Assembly: GCF_013386585.1 (NCBI RefSeq)
Contig: NZ_JACARO010000065.1
Location: 1 to 64,000 of the forward strand
DNA: 64,000 bases
Direction: 5' to 3'
Source of the DNA: Pseudomonas sp. P7548
GTDB lineage: Bacteria > Pseudomonadota > Gammaproteobacteria > Pseudomonadales > Pseudomonadaceae
Positions 24,675 through 34,451 of the stretch are shown in pieces (within the stretch, counting starts at the first letter, position 1; every line of letters begins with the position of its first letter). The notes below the pieces were generated by a model, which worked only from the letters and a program-made list of their open reading frames with translations, did no database searches and was not told the DNA's origin. Both the position numbers and the translations under genes were made by a program.

Positions 24675-25489
24675 TCCCACTTTGGCGCGATGCCCTTGGG
24701 GCTGGTCAGGCGGTGGCCACGTTCCAGGCCGGCGATCTGCGCCATGTCGGCGGCGCTCAAGGTCAGTTGCAACGCCTTGAGGTTGCTCTCCAGGTTGGCC
24801 CGTTGGGTCGACGATGGGATCACTGCATAGCCCAACTGCATCGCCCAGGCCAGGGTGACCTGCGCCGGGGTGGCTTGATGGCGTTCGGCGATCTGCTGGA
24901 TCACCGGGTCTTTCAGCACTTCGCCGTAGGCCAGGGTCATGTAGGAGGTAATCTGGATGCCGTTGGCTGTGGCGAAATCCACCACTTTCCGGTTTTGCAG
25001 GTAGGGGTGCAGTTCGACCTGGTTGGTGGCGATATTCTCGGCACCCACGGCGGCGATCGCTTGTTTCATCAGGTCGATGGTGAAGTTGGAAATGCCGATT
25101 TCACGGGTCAGGCCCAGGCGCTTGGCTTCCAGCAATTGCCCCATGAACTCGGCCACGGGCACTTGGTCCTCCGGCGACGGCCAGTGGATCAGGGTCAGGT
25201 CAAGGTAATCGGTCTGCAGTTTGCGCAAGCTTTCCTTGAGGCTGGGGATCAACTGGCCTTCGGCGAAGTTGGCGATCCAGATCTTGCTGGTGATGAACAG
25301 CTCGCTGCGTGGGATGCCGCTGTTGGCAATGGCCTGGCCGACATCGGCTTCGTTTTCATAGATCTGCGCGGTGTCGATGACGCGGTAGCCCAGTTCCAGG
25401 CCGGTGCTCACCGAGTCGATGACCACTTGGCCTTGCAGGCGAAAGGTACCAAGGCCAAAGGCGGGAACTGCGTGCTTAGGGGTAGACAT
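24671..25489 (-). CDS. dkgB: 2,5-diketo-D-gluconate reductase B (aldo/keto reductase)
   Basis: The 272-residue enzyme follows E. coli DkgB closely through most of its length: FGLGTFRLQGQVVIDSV, GYRVIDTAQIYENEADVGQA (catalytic Tyr in this block), LTLIHWPSPEDQVPVAEF (Lys/His region), REIGISNFTIDLMKQAIAAV and YAVIPSSTQRANLESNLKAL. It reduces 2,5-diketogluconate and methylglyoxal-like aldehydes with NADPH. AGGAG precedes ATG 25489. The gene is monocistronic, convergent with the receiver gene. Confidence 0.93.
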   Translation of the reverse strand: MSTPKHAVPAFGLGTFRLQGQVVIDSVSTGLELGYRVIDTAQIYENEADVGQAIANSGIPRSELFITSKIWIANFAEGQLIPSLKESLRKLQTDYLDLTLIHWPSPEDQVPVAEFMGQLLEAKRLGLTREIGISNFTIDLMKQAIAAVGAENIATNQVELHPYLQNRKVVDFATANGIQITSYMTLAYGEVLKDPVIQQIAERHQATPAQVTLAWAMQLGYAVIPSSTQRANLESNLKALQLTLSAADMAQIAGLERGHRLTSPKGIAPKWD

Positions 25490-25725
25490 CGGTAACTCCT
25501 GGAGGGGTGTGAACAATGGAGTCGAGTATCCGCCCGTCGTTCCTTCGGAAAAACCGCCGAACCCGAAAAGGACTCTTTACTGCAAATCACGAATGGCCAG
25601 TGTTCTCTCTGAACATCCACATGACCGTTCATCAGCTTTGTCAGGTCGGCGTTGTCGGCTTCACTTGCCAGCCACCGCTGCTGCGCGGTATTCCAGAACA
25701 CTCTCCCGTTAACCTTGGATAGGCC

Positions 25726-26121
25726 ATGACCCAACACCTCACCGAATACGCCGATGCCAGCCCCGAAGTGCGCGCGGTCTACGACGACATCATGCAAACG
25801 CGCAAGGTCGAGCAGGTGAACAACTTCTGGAAATGCCTGGCCGCGCACCCGCCGACCTTGCGCCGCACCTGGGAAAGCCTCAAGGAGATCATGGCGCCGG
25901 GCGCACTCGACCCGCTGACCAAGGAGTTGCTCTATGTGGCCGTGAGCGTGACCAACAACTGCCCGTACTGCATTGCGTCCCACACCGCTGCTGCGCGCAA
26001 GGCCGGCATGACCGATGAGATGTTTGGCGAGTTGCAGGCGGTGGTCGGCATGGCCAACGAAACCAATCGCCTGGCCACCGGCTACCGCGTGCCGGTGGAC
26101 GAGGCGTTCAAGTTGCCGTGA
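25726..26121 (+). CDS. AhpD-like / carboxymuconolactone decarboxylase family protein
   Basis: The 131-residue protein carries the AhpD-type redox motif Cys79-x2-Cys82-x3-His86 (NNCPYCIASHTAAARKAGM) in a helical CMD fold. Such proteins act as peroxidase partners or disulfide reductants. It lies in a 236-bp gap region with no partner peroxidase nearby, and converges on the PP2C gene at 26128, six bases away. Confidence 0.88.
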   Translation: MTQHLTEYADASPEVRAVYDDIMQTRKVEQVNNFWKCLAAHPPTLRRTWESLKEIMAPGALDPLTKELLYVAVSVTNNCPYCIASHTAAARKAGMTDEMFGELQAVVGMANETNRLATGYRVPVDEAFKLP

Positions 26122-26127
26122 GGCCAC

Positions 26128-26939
26128 TCAGCGGTCGAACCACCCCAGCAATACCGTGACGTTATCGCGCCCGGCGTACTCGCGGGTGAGATTGACCAGC
26201 CGACGGCACGCGGTGTCCAGCGTGTCGCGCCGGGCAACGGCGAGGACCTGGAGCATTTCCTGGTGCGGCACGCAGCCGTGCAGGCCGTCACTGCACAGCA
26301 TCAACAGGTCGCCGGGCTGCACCGGGTGTACGCGCACCTGGGGTTCGACCCGGGGGCCGGGGCCGATGGCTTGCAGCAACAGGTTGCGCGCCGGCAGCCG
26401 GTCCACTTTGCCGGCTTCGAGGGCTTGTTGGTACCAGGTCTGGTCGCGGGTCAGCAGGCTCAGTTCGCCCTCGCGGTAGCGGTACAGGCGGCTGTCGCCC
26501 ACGTGGAACACCAGTAATGGCCCGGCCAACTGCGGGCGCCACACGCCGGTGAGGGTGGTGCCCATGCCGCTGCCTTCGCTCATGTGGCGGGCCACATTTT
26601 GCTGGTAGACGCACTGGTTCACCTGGTCGATGGCGTTGTGCAATAGGCTGGCGGCTTGCATCTGCGGGTCGGACCAGGTGGCGTCGGGGTCGAGGCCATC
26701 GTGGGCCGGGTCGACGCTGTGAACCTTGAGGGCCTCGCGCAGGCTGATCAACGCTTCGGCGCTGGCCAGGGCGCCGGCCTCGTGGCCACCCATGCCGTCG
26801 GCCACGGCGAGCAGGCCCAGGGCGGGCTCCACCAGAAAGTTGTCTTCGTTACTCTGGCGCACCGAACCGACATCACTGACCCCATAGGCAACCGCCGCGG
26901 CCAGTTGATGAGGCCCGCAGGCGCTGAGTGGGGTATCGG

Positions 26940-26943
<4 letters not shown>
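26128..26943 (-). CDS. PP2C-type serine/threonine phosphatase (PppA/Stp-like)
   Basis: The 271-residue protein has the PPM/PP2C metal-binding motifs: VGSVRQSNEDNF, LLAVADGMGGHEAGALAS, VFHVGDSRLYRYREGEL, LLMLCSDGLHG and GRDNVTVLLGW. It should dephosphorylate Ser/Thr on targets of the kinase encoded just upstream. ATG 26943 overlaps the kinase stop (ATGA). In P. aeruginosa PppA antagonises PpkA in a type VI secretion locus, but no tss gene is present in this window. Confidence 0.92.
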
Positions 26944-28379
<1,436 letters not shown>

Positions 28380-28389
28380 GATCGTGAAC

Positions 28390-29268
28390 CTATTCCTCAA
28401 GCATCTTCATGGCACTGACCAGGCTGGTGCGCATGCGGCCAAATGACTGGCCCAGGCGTGCCAATTCGTCGCTGCCGCTGACGTCCATGGGTGGCACGTC
28501 GGTTTCACCCAGGCTGACCCGATCGGCCAGCGCCGACATCTGCCGCAGGCGACGGGTGACAAACAGGTGCACCGCCACGTTCAAGGCCACGAACAGCACG
28601 GCAAAAATCCCCAGCATCGACAGCATGTAGCTGTGCAGCAGGCTCCTGGCCCGTTGCAGCGGCAGGTCCAGTGGCACGGTGACCAGTTGTGCGCCGATGG
28701 TGTCGTTGAGCTTCCAGCCAAAGCCGTTGCTCGCGCCGTAGATGTCGACCATGGTTTTCGGCGCCGCCTCGGGTGTGCTGTGGCACGCCAGGCAAGCCCC
28801 GTCCTTGATCTGGATCGGCCGCGCGATGTACAGCGCGGCGCCTTTGTCGTCGGTGCGTTCGCCCACCATCTCGTCTGTCTGTGGCTGGCTGCGCAGGCTG
28901 TTGATCAGGGTTTTTTCCCAGTCATTGGCCAGGTCGCGTGGGTTGGTGGGGTTGAGGGTGGCTTCCTTGTAGGCGTAGTCCGGGTAGGACTTGAGCAGCT
29001 CCTGCAGGTGCGAAATGGCGGCGAAGTCCGGCACCGACTGCGGCAGGAACTGGAACTTCAGGCGGTTCTCCAGCAGCGGCACGATCTGCTCGGCGGTGTA
29101 GGTGCTGGCGGCCGAGGCCGAGCGCATCAGCATGCGTGCAGTCTCCAGGGTTTCCCGGCGCGCGCTCTGCTGCAGCATATAGTTCGTGGAGAGGCTGGTG
29201 GCGATAAAACCGACGATGAACACCGCCAGGAACACCACGTTGAATTTGACCGCGAGCGACAGTTTCAT
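28390..29268 (-). CDS. Membrane protein with haem-binding DUF3365 (Tll0287-like) sensor and HAMP domain
   Basis: The 292-residue protein has an N-terminal transmembrane helix (about 7-27), a periplasmic DUF3365/Tll0287-like domain with a c-type haem motif Cys159-x2-Cys162-His163 (DGACLACHS), a second membrane helix (about 218-240) and a HAMP domain (about 240-292) that ends the protein. No kinase, cyclase or MCP domain follows the HAMP, so signal must pass to a partner, plausibly the Ser/Thr kinase encoded 10 bp downstream. Confidence 0.85.
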   Translation of the reverse strand: MKLSLAVKFNVVFLAVFIVGFIATSLSTNYMLQQSARRETLETARMLMRSASAASTYTAEQIVPLLENRLKFQFLPQSVPDFAAISHLQELLKSYPDYAYKEATLNPTNPRDLANDWEKTLINSLRSQPQTDEMVGERTDDKGAALYIARPIQIKDGACLACHSTPEAAPKTMVDIYGASNGFGWKLNDTIGAQLVTVPLDLPLQRARSLLHSYMLSMLGIFAVLFVALNVAVHLFVTRRLRQMSALADRVSLGETDVPPMDVSGSDELARLGQSFGRMRTSLVSAMKMLEE

Positions 29269-29298
29269 AAGGACCTTCAGGTACAGGCGTGGTGAGGA

Positions 29299-30147
29299 TC
29301 AGTGCGCATTCTTGCGGCGCTCCAGGCGCAGCAGTTCCAGCTCCCACTCCAGCACGCCGCCGCGGTTGACCTTTACCGCCTGGCGGAACGCCGGGTCGTT
29401 CAGGCGCGGGGCAAAGCGGCTGGCGAGCATCTGCTGGCTGAGGTTCAGCGGGCTGACCACCCAGGGCGCGATGTCGTCATAGGTGACGTCGCGCTCTTTT
29501 TTCGGCTCAGCCGCCTTGGGAACCTTTTTGCCGAGGGGCACCAATGGGTCGAGGAACTGGGGCGGCAAGGCGTCGATAAACGCCTGTTCGGGGCGCGGCA
29601 CACTCCTGAGCGGCCCGTCGCCGTCGCGCTGGGCAAAGTCTTCGTGGCCCAGGGTGACGCTGCGGTCGGCCTTGCCACGGTTGTCGAGTTGGTTGACCAC
29701 TTGGCTGCCGTCCTCGACGAACATCTCGGTCTGGTGCTTGCCTACATGGATCACGCTAGCGCTGCCGGTGAGGTTGAACGCCAGCCCTCCGGTGGTGACT
29801 GCCAGGTTCCCGTGGCTATTGCCCGCGACGGGTTGCAGCTTCAACCAGCCATTGAGCAGGTTGATCTGCGCGGCATTGCTGTTGGTCGCAATGAGGATGC
29901 GCGTGTCGGGCCCGAGTGCCAGGGTCGCTGCGGCGAACCCTTCGATCTGTATGCCGGCGGCGCCGGTTTGCAGGATGTCGCCACCTTGCAGGCGGGTGCC
30001 GGGGCCGACGGTATACAGCGCAGTGGCGCGGATCAGCTTCAGCGGTTTTTCCGCGTAGGCGATCACGGCGATGCTGGCCGGCGCCGCGTGTGCCAGCGCA
30101 AGGGGCAGCAGGCTGGTGAGGAGTAGGGCAATCGAAAGTTTCTTCAC
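29299..30147 (-). CDS. Periplasmic FecR-domain protein
   Basis: Starting at GTG 30147, the 282-residue protein has a signal peptide (KLSIALLLTSLLPLALAHA, cleavage near 22) and a FecR-like beta domain (LIRATALYTVGPGTRLQGG, GFAATLALGPDTRILIATNS, LNLTGSASVIHVG, about 35-140), followed by a Lys/Pro-rich segment (LGKKVPKAAEPKKERD). Unlike sigma regulators it has no membrane anchor, and no sigma factor gene is near; such soluble FecR proteins often sit beside transmembrane signalling proteins. It is 30 bp from the haem-HAMP gene in the same operon. Confidence 0.82.
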   Translation of the reverse strand: MKKLSIALLLTSLLPLALAHAAPASIAVIAYAEKPLKLIRATALYTVGPGTRLQGGDILQTGAAGIQIEGFAAATLALGPDTRILIATNSNAAQINLLNGWLKLQPVAGNSHGNLAVTTGGLAFNLTGSASVIHVGKHQTEMFVEDGSQVVNQLDNRGKADRSVTLGHEDFAQRDGDGPLRSVPRPEQAFIDALPPQFLDPLVPLGKKVPKAAEPKKERDVTYDDIAPWVVSPLNLSQQMLASRFAPRLNDPAFRQAVKVNRGGVLEWELELLRLERRKNAH

Positions 30148-30292
30148 GTTGGCGCCATCTATCGAACACTTGGGGTCAGGCACCGATGCTGTGGGTACAG
30201 CCGGTGTTCATGCGTGCGCAAGGCATCGCAGGGCCGAAGGCTACCGGCTGGAAGGGCGAAGGAAGAAGACAATTATCTGCATGGAAATCGCT

Positions 30293-30312
30293 GATTTCGA
30301 TTAAGCGAAATC
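30293..30312. promoter_or_regulatory. Inverted repeat between divergent genes
   Basis: GATTTCG-ATTAAG-CGAAATC forms a perfect 7-bp dyad in the 284-bp gap between the FecR gene and the divergent 30432 gene. A second GAAATCG occurs at 30284. It is a possible operator; no protein is assigned. Confidence 0.3.
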
Positions 30313-30431
30313 ATGGAATAAAGCGTCGGGGGAGGGTGTTCTTTTGATGGTTTCCCGTGATTCGAACGCTGTGCAAGAAGCGGCGACACGCCTGCGTTTT
30401 CCAACTGCTTGGCCCTCTGCCCGGAGCCCCT

Positions 30432-31130
30432 ATGTCCACTAAATGCATGAACGCGTTTTCATCCACCAAGACCTTTCTGCAACAGAACTTCATGACGGCC
30501 AAGCGTATTCCTTCCGGGTTGGTTGCCGGCCTGAATGTGTTTGACGTCAACGATCACAAAGCCGGTGGCTTTCGCCTGGCGACCCTGGATAAACCGGGGG
30601 AGTACGGCAAGGTCGAGCGGCCGCTGATGGGGCACTGGGTGCCCCAGGGCAGTTTCTGTGACATTCCTGCCAACCCTGGCGCGACCGGCTACGTGTTCAC
30701 GCCGGATTTCAGCGGTTGTTCGATCTTGATCGACCACATCGACGACACCACCTACCGGGTGTTCCATGTGCAGGGCGGCAGCGATTACCTGAACAAGGAG
30801 TACCTGAGCCGTTTTGATGGGCATGGCCTGGGTTTCGCCACGGCGATGACGTTCGATGATTATGGCGAGGATGCCTACCCACGAGGCTTTGCCTTCATGA
30901 AGTTCGAAGAGGGCCGTTGGTGGATTTACTTCCAGCGCCAGAACGGCGTGGGGCTGAACTTTGCGTACGGCAAGTTCCAGATGAATGGGGCGCAAACCGT
31001 GCGCGGCGGGGGGCGGATACCGGTGCCGAACCTCAAGCGTGAATCGCCGCGACATGGCGTGGTGCACAGCGGCAAGCCGTTGCCGATGCCCGCCAGCCAA
31101 CGTGCGGAGCTGAAGGTGGAGGTCTGGTAG
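30432..31130 (+). CDS. Unknown protein, possible Cys-His deamidase-like fold
   Basis: I do not recognise a named family. The 232-residue protein has no signal peptide or membrane helix. A GATGYVFTPDFSGCSILI segment puts Cys96 in an S-G-C turn, and His112 follows sixteen residues on in a beta strand (TYRVFHVQGG). That spacing and context resemble the CNF/BLF1/CheD glutamine-deamidase fold, whose catalytic Cys sits in SGC-type turns with a His about 15-17 residues later. The resemblance is by eye only. GGAG lies five bases before ATG 30432. It diverges from the kinase/phosphatase cluster. An alternative is a housekeeping protein of unknown function. Confidence 0.6.
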   Translation: MSTKCMNAFSSTKTFLQQNFMTAKRIPSGLVAGLNVFDVNDHKAGGFRLATLDKPGEYGKVERPLMGHWVPQGSFCDIPANPGATGYVFTPDFSGCSILIDHIDDTTYRVFHVQGGSDYLNKEYLSRFDGHGLGFATAMTFDDYGEDAYPRGFAFMKFEEGRWWIYFQRQNGVGLNFAYGKFQMNGAQTVRGGGRIPVPNLKRESPRHGVVHSGKPLPMPASQRAELKVEVW

Positions 31131-31287
31131 GCGAGGCGTTTTCGCCGGGTCTGGAAAAAATCGGGAATAAATACTTCAGGTCGGTTGTTCATCCTGCAGA
31201 CGCTGACAACCCGCCGCGATCGACTACTGATGGATCCCAAAAATGATTGACCAGACCCTTCTCGACCCTTCTTCCGGCAGACGAACA

Positions 31288-31839
31288 ATGAGCAACACCG
31301 ACCCCGACGTTGTAGCGCGCCGCAATCGCCTGGCGTTGATGGCACTGCAGGTGATTGGCCTGGTGGTGCTGGTGCTCTGTGCGATTGACGCACAGCGTGC
31401 CCAGGCCCAGGACCTCCCGGAATCGGCCGCGGGGGCAGCGAAACATGTGCTGATGACCGTGCAGGCCACGGGTGTGCAGATCTACACCTGCACCAAGGAC
31501 AGCAACGGTCAGTTGAGCTGGCAGTTTCGCGAGCCGCTGGCCACGTTGATGATCAACGGCAAGACCGTCGGCCGGCATTTCGCCGGGCCGACCTGGCAGC
31601 TGGATGACCGCAGTGCGGTAGTGGGCAAGGTGCTTGCCCAGGCCCCGGGGGCCGGCCCCAAGGACATCCCGCTGTTGCGCCTGGAGGTGGTCGACCATCA
31701 GGGCGAAGGTGGGCTGGCGCAGGTGGTTGCCGTGGAGCGCTTGCATACGTTGGGCGGTGTGTTCAGTGGCAGCTGCGAGCAAGCCGGTGAACTGCACGTG
31801 GAACCCTACAGCGCCGACTACCGCTTCCTCGGCCAATAG
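31288..31839 (+). CDS. DUF3455 family exported protein
   Basis: The protein has an N-terminal hydrophobic segment (LALMALQVIGLVVLVLCAI) and then the DUF3455 pattern: ATGVQIYTCTKDSNG, WQFREPLATLMINGKTVGRH, FAGPTWQLDDRSAVVGKVL, IPLLRLEVVDHQGEGGL and TLGGVFSGSCEQAGE. Function unknown; proteins of this kind are exported. ATG 31288 gives 183 residues; an in-frame ATG at 31243 would add 15 residues. Neither has a strong ribosome site. It is followed 126 bp later by the beta-barrel gene. Confidence 0.75.
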   Translation: MSNTDPDVVARRNRLALMALQVIGLVVLVLCAIDAQRAQAQDLPESAAGAAKHVLMTVQATGVQIYTCTKDSNGQLSWQFREPLATLMINGKTVGRHFAGPTWQLDDRSAVVGKVLAQAPGAGPKDIPLLRLEVVDHQGEGGLAQVVAVERLHTLGGVFSGSCEQAGELHVEPYSADYRFLGQ

Positions 31840-31965
31840 CTTCACCCCGAACCGCTCGGTTCGGTACTGACAACCCCTTATCTGGATTCACGCTTTGCGC
31901 CGATCCCATTCGGCGTGCGGCAACGCTGTGCCTGTCAATCAACCAAAAAAACCAGGAGCTTTTAC

Positions 31966-32718
31966 ATGATCACTCGTTTACTCGCCGTTACTGCGCTCAC
32001 TGTGGTGGCTTGCGCCTGCGCCCAAGCGGCCGAAGGCCCCACCGACTGGACCGGTTTCTACGGTGGCTTGAGTGCCGGCTACGGCTTTGGTGGCGACGGT
32101 GACGTCAACACCAAGGGCCAGGCGGCACCGAACATCGCCAATATCAACGGTGGCGCCCGCCCGGGGCGGGTCGACCTGGACCGCAATGGCCTGCTGGGCG
32201 GTGCGCAGATCGGCTACAACTACCAGTTTGGCCAATGGGTTGCCGGCATCGAGGCCGATATCTCCCACACCGACCTGCAAGACAGCCGCACTATCGGCAC
32301 CTCGCAACTCAACACTCACTTGGCGCTGAACAATAAATTCGAATCGAAGATCAAGTACCTCGGTACCCTGCGCGGCCGCTTCGGTTATGCCTTCGACCAC
32401 ACCCTGATCTACGGCACGGCCGGTTTGGCCTACGGTGAAACCAGCCAGAGCGTCGACATGTTCGGCCCTACCGGCAATACCCAGTTCAGCGGTGATCAAA
32501 GCCACTTCAAGATGGGTTACACCGTGGGCGCCGGTATCGAACAGGCGATTACCCAGAACCTGTCGTTCAAGACCGAATACCTGTACTACGACCTGGGCGA
32601 AGACAAGCTGAACGTGGCGGTGATTCCCGGCAGTGGCGGGGCGGGCACCGGGTACGATTCCAAGTTCAAGAACGATGGGCAGATGCTGCGCGTGGGGCTG
32701 AACTGGAAGTTTGATTGA
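31966..32718 (+). CDS. Outer-membrane beta-barrel protein (Omp25/OmpA-like porin family)
   Basis: The 250-residue protein has a signal peptide ending ACAQAA (about residue 22), then alternating beta-strand sequence: GFYGGLSAGYGFG, GAQIGYNYQFGQWVAGIEADI, GRFGYAFDHTLIYGTAGLAYG, GYTVGAGIEQAITQNLSFKTEYLYYD and a last strand MLRVGLNWKFD ending in aromatic-x-Asp. This is the eight-stranded outer-membrane-protein beta-barrel pattern seen in Omp25-like proteins. AGGAGC precedes ATG 31966. A transport or adhesion role cannot be told. Confidence 0.88.
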   Translation: MITRLLAVTALTVVACACAQAAEGPTDWTGFYGGLSAGYGFGGDGDVNTKGQAAPNIANINGGARPGRVDLDRNGLLGGAQIGYNYQFGQWVAGIEADISHTDLQDSRTIGTSQLNTHLALNNKFESKIKYLGTLRGRFGYAFDHTLIYGTAGLAYGETSQSVDMFGPTGNTQFSGDQSHFKMGYTVGAGIEQAITQNLSFKTEYLYYDLGEDKLNVAVIPGSGGAGTGYDSKFKNDGQMLRVGLNWKFD

Positions 32719-32734
32719 CGTGCTGCACAGGGCC

Positions 32735-33562
32735 TCAGGCGCAGGCGCGTGAGGCTTTCAATGGGCGCGCCGGTCGGTGTTGGTAGAACTGACCCTGGCG
32801 CGCCTTGCGGTGTTTGCGGGACTGGAAGGTGTTCCAGGTGGTGAAGTCGAAGCGCGTGGCCGAGACGACGTTTTCCTGGATAAGCATGATGGGGGCCGGT
32901 GTGATCACGTTTGCGTAGTGGGTATTGAGCGTGACTTCGAGCGTGTCTTTGTCGCGGTAGCCGCTGAGCAGGGGGATCAGGGTGAAGGCGTGGTCCACAC
33001 CGTCCGACTCAGTCGGCCCGCCAACCACGGCAACAATGCCTACATACACTTTTCGGTCACTGAAACTGAACATGCACGGCACTTGTTGTTGAATCGACTC
33101 CTTGAGCAACGTCTTGAACGGTGTGCCTTCAAGAATGCCGAGGGTCAACTGCCAGTCCAACTGCGTGGCATTTTCGAGACTCAGGCGGCTGCTTTTGGAC
33201 AGGACATACAACCTTGCCCAGCAAAAAGGCATGAGCATCGATGTCAGCCCGACTTGCAGCAGGAACACCCAGAGCGTGCAGTTTTTTTCATTGGCAATAT
33301 CGAGTTGCACCAACTGGGAACCCAGATAGTCACTGTAGTCGGTCGGGACCAACCTACCGCCCGCGTACAGGTTCTGATTTGACACGACCAGTACTAGAGC
33401 ACTCAAGAAGGTGGCTGCAAGCAGGCAAGCGACTCCCAGTCGCGCTACCTGCAGATAAAGTAACTGCCCATCGAAGCGATGCAGGCGGCAGTAGTAATAG
33501 GGGTGTTTGATGCAGACCAGATAACCGCTGACCAGCAGTGGCAGAATGATTAGCAGGCCCAT
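32735..33562 (-). CDS. Uncharacterised inner-membrane protein
   Basis: The 275-residue protein has two hydrophobic segments at the N-terminus (about 2-18 and 44-62) and a third near 97-115, then a soluble domain with LTLGILEGTPFKTLLKE, PCMFSFSDRKVYVGIVAVV and FTLIPLLSGYRDKDTLEVT. That last pattern recalls DUF6338-like proteins, but I am not sure. The C-terminus is basic. Start ATG 33562 overlaps the small gene 33550-33750 by 13 bases, implying coupling. Confidence 0.7.
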   Translation of the reverse strand: MGLLIILPLLVSGYLVCIKHPYYYCRLHRFDGQLLYLQVARLGVACLLAATFLSALVLVVSNQNLYAGGRLVPTDYSDYLGSQLVQLDIANEKNCTLWVFLLQVGLTSMLMPFCWARLYVLSKSSRLSLENATQLDWQLTLGILEGTPFKTLLKESIQQQVPCMFSFSDRKVYVGIVAVVGGPTESDGVDHAFTLIPLLSGYRDKDTLEVTLNTHYANVITPAPIMLIQENVVSATRFDFTTWNTFQSRKHRKARQGQFYQHRPARPLKASRACA

Positions 33563-33750
33563 GATTCGTCAGTCTCCATTTTGCGGATCTGGCGTATCGC
33601 ATTCCGATAGTTTTGCGAGGACATGATCTCGACGGGGTCCAGCGAGATGTACCTGCCCGTGATCTTCCAGGTCTTGAGCGACTTGACGGCCTTCGCGGTC
33701 GCCAGTTCATCCGGGGTGGGTTTACTGCACAGCAGATGCAATCCAAACAT
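33550..33750 (-). CDS. Small 66-residue protein upstream of membrane protein
   Basis: This short ORF (start ATG 33750) encodes a soluble, charged peptide (TPDELATAKAVKSLKTWKIT; MSSQNYRNAIRQIRKME). It overlaps the membrane-protein gene downstream by 13 bases, as in a translationally coupled pair. I do not recognise a family. Support rests on the overlap and plausible amino-acid content. Confidence 0.55.
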   Translation of the reverse strand: MFGLHLLCSKPTPDELATAKAVKSLKTWKITGRYISLDPVEIMSSQNYRNAIRQIRKMETDESWAC

Positions 33751-33872
33751 AGCGACAACCTCGAAAAGAAGTAGCCAGTTTTATAGCAAGCGCTCCCAGG
33801 CCTTCACCACTGATGGCCGTCACGCCACTGTCGCCAGTTCCCGTAGGAAAGATCTCCATTCGCCCGTGCGGC

Positions 33873-34451
33873 CTAAAACGTGGGCGGGGTTATCACCCAG
33901 ATCACCACGGTTTCCACCTTGCCCGGGTTGCCGTAGCGATGGGGCTCGTTGCTGGCAAAGCTGAAACTGTCACCCTCATCCAGCAAAAAGCGCCGCTCAC
34001 CCACCCACAACTCAAACTGCCCACTCAGTACGTACCCGGCTTCCTCACCCTCATGGCTGTAGCTCTCTTGGCTGTAGGTGCCCGGAGGAAAGCACGAGTG
34101 CAGCATTTCGAGCTGGTGATTGGGCAACGGCGTCAGCAGTTGGTCGACAATGCCGTCTTCGTAGCGAATGCTCTGGCGGTTGCTCCTGCGCACCACATAA
34201 CCTTCGTCCTCCGCTGCCGGCACGGTTTCGCTGGCGAAGAACCACTGGATGGTCACCCCCAGGCTGCGGGCGATATTAAACAGTGCCGGGATCGACGGAT
34301 AAGCCAGGTTGCGCTCCAGCTGGCTCAGGTAGCCAGCGGTCAATTCGCTCATCTGTGCCAGGTCCGTCAGTGTCAGGCCGCGAGCCTTGCGCAGGCCGCG
34401 AATACGGGTGCCCAGAAACAATTGCGCTGATTCGTCGTTCAAAGCGTCCAC
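33873..34451 (-). CDS. XRE-cupin transcriptional regulator
   Basis: The 192-residue protein has an XRE HTH (LRKARGLTLTDLAQMSELTA, about residues 17-40) and a cupin domain (CFPPGTYSQESYSHEGEEAG, LWVGERRFLLDEGDSFSFA, ending PTF). Its start overlaps the end of the dienoyl-CoA-reductase-type gene by 13 bases, so it is the last gene of that operon, and probably represses or activates it in response to a small molecule. Confidence 0.9.
   Translation of the reverse strand: MDALNDESAQLFLGTRIRGLRKARGLTLTDLAQMSELTAGYLSQLERNLAYPSIPALFNIARSLGVTIQWFFASETVPAAEDEGYVVRRSNRQSIRYEDGIVDQLLTPLPNHQLEMLHSCFPPGTYSQESYSHEGEEAGYVLSGQFELWVGERRFLLDEGDSFSFASNEPHRYGNPGKVETVVIWVITPPTF

Noticed and set aside
31847..31864. 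Hairpin CCGAAC/GTTCGG after the DUF3455 gene
   Set aside because: No T-run follows, so it is not supported as a terminator.
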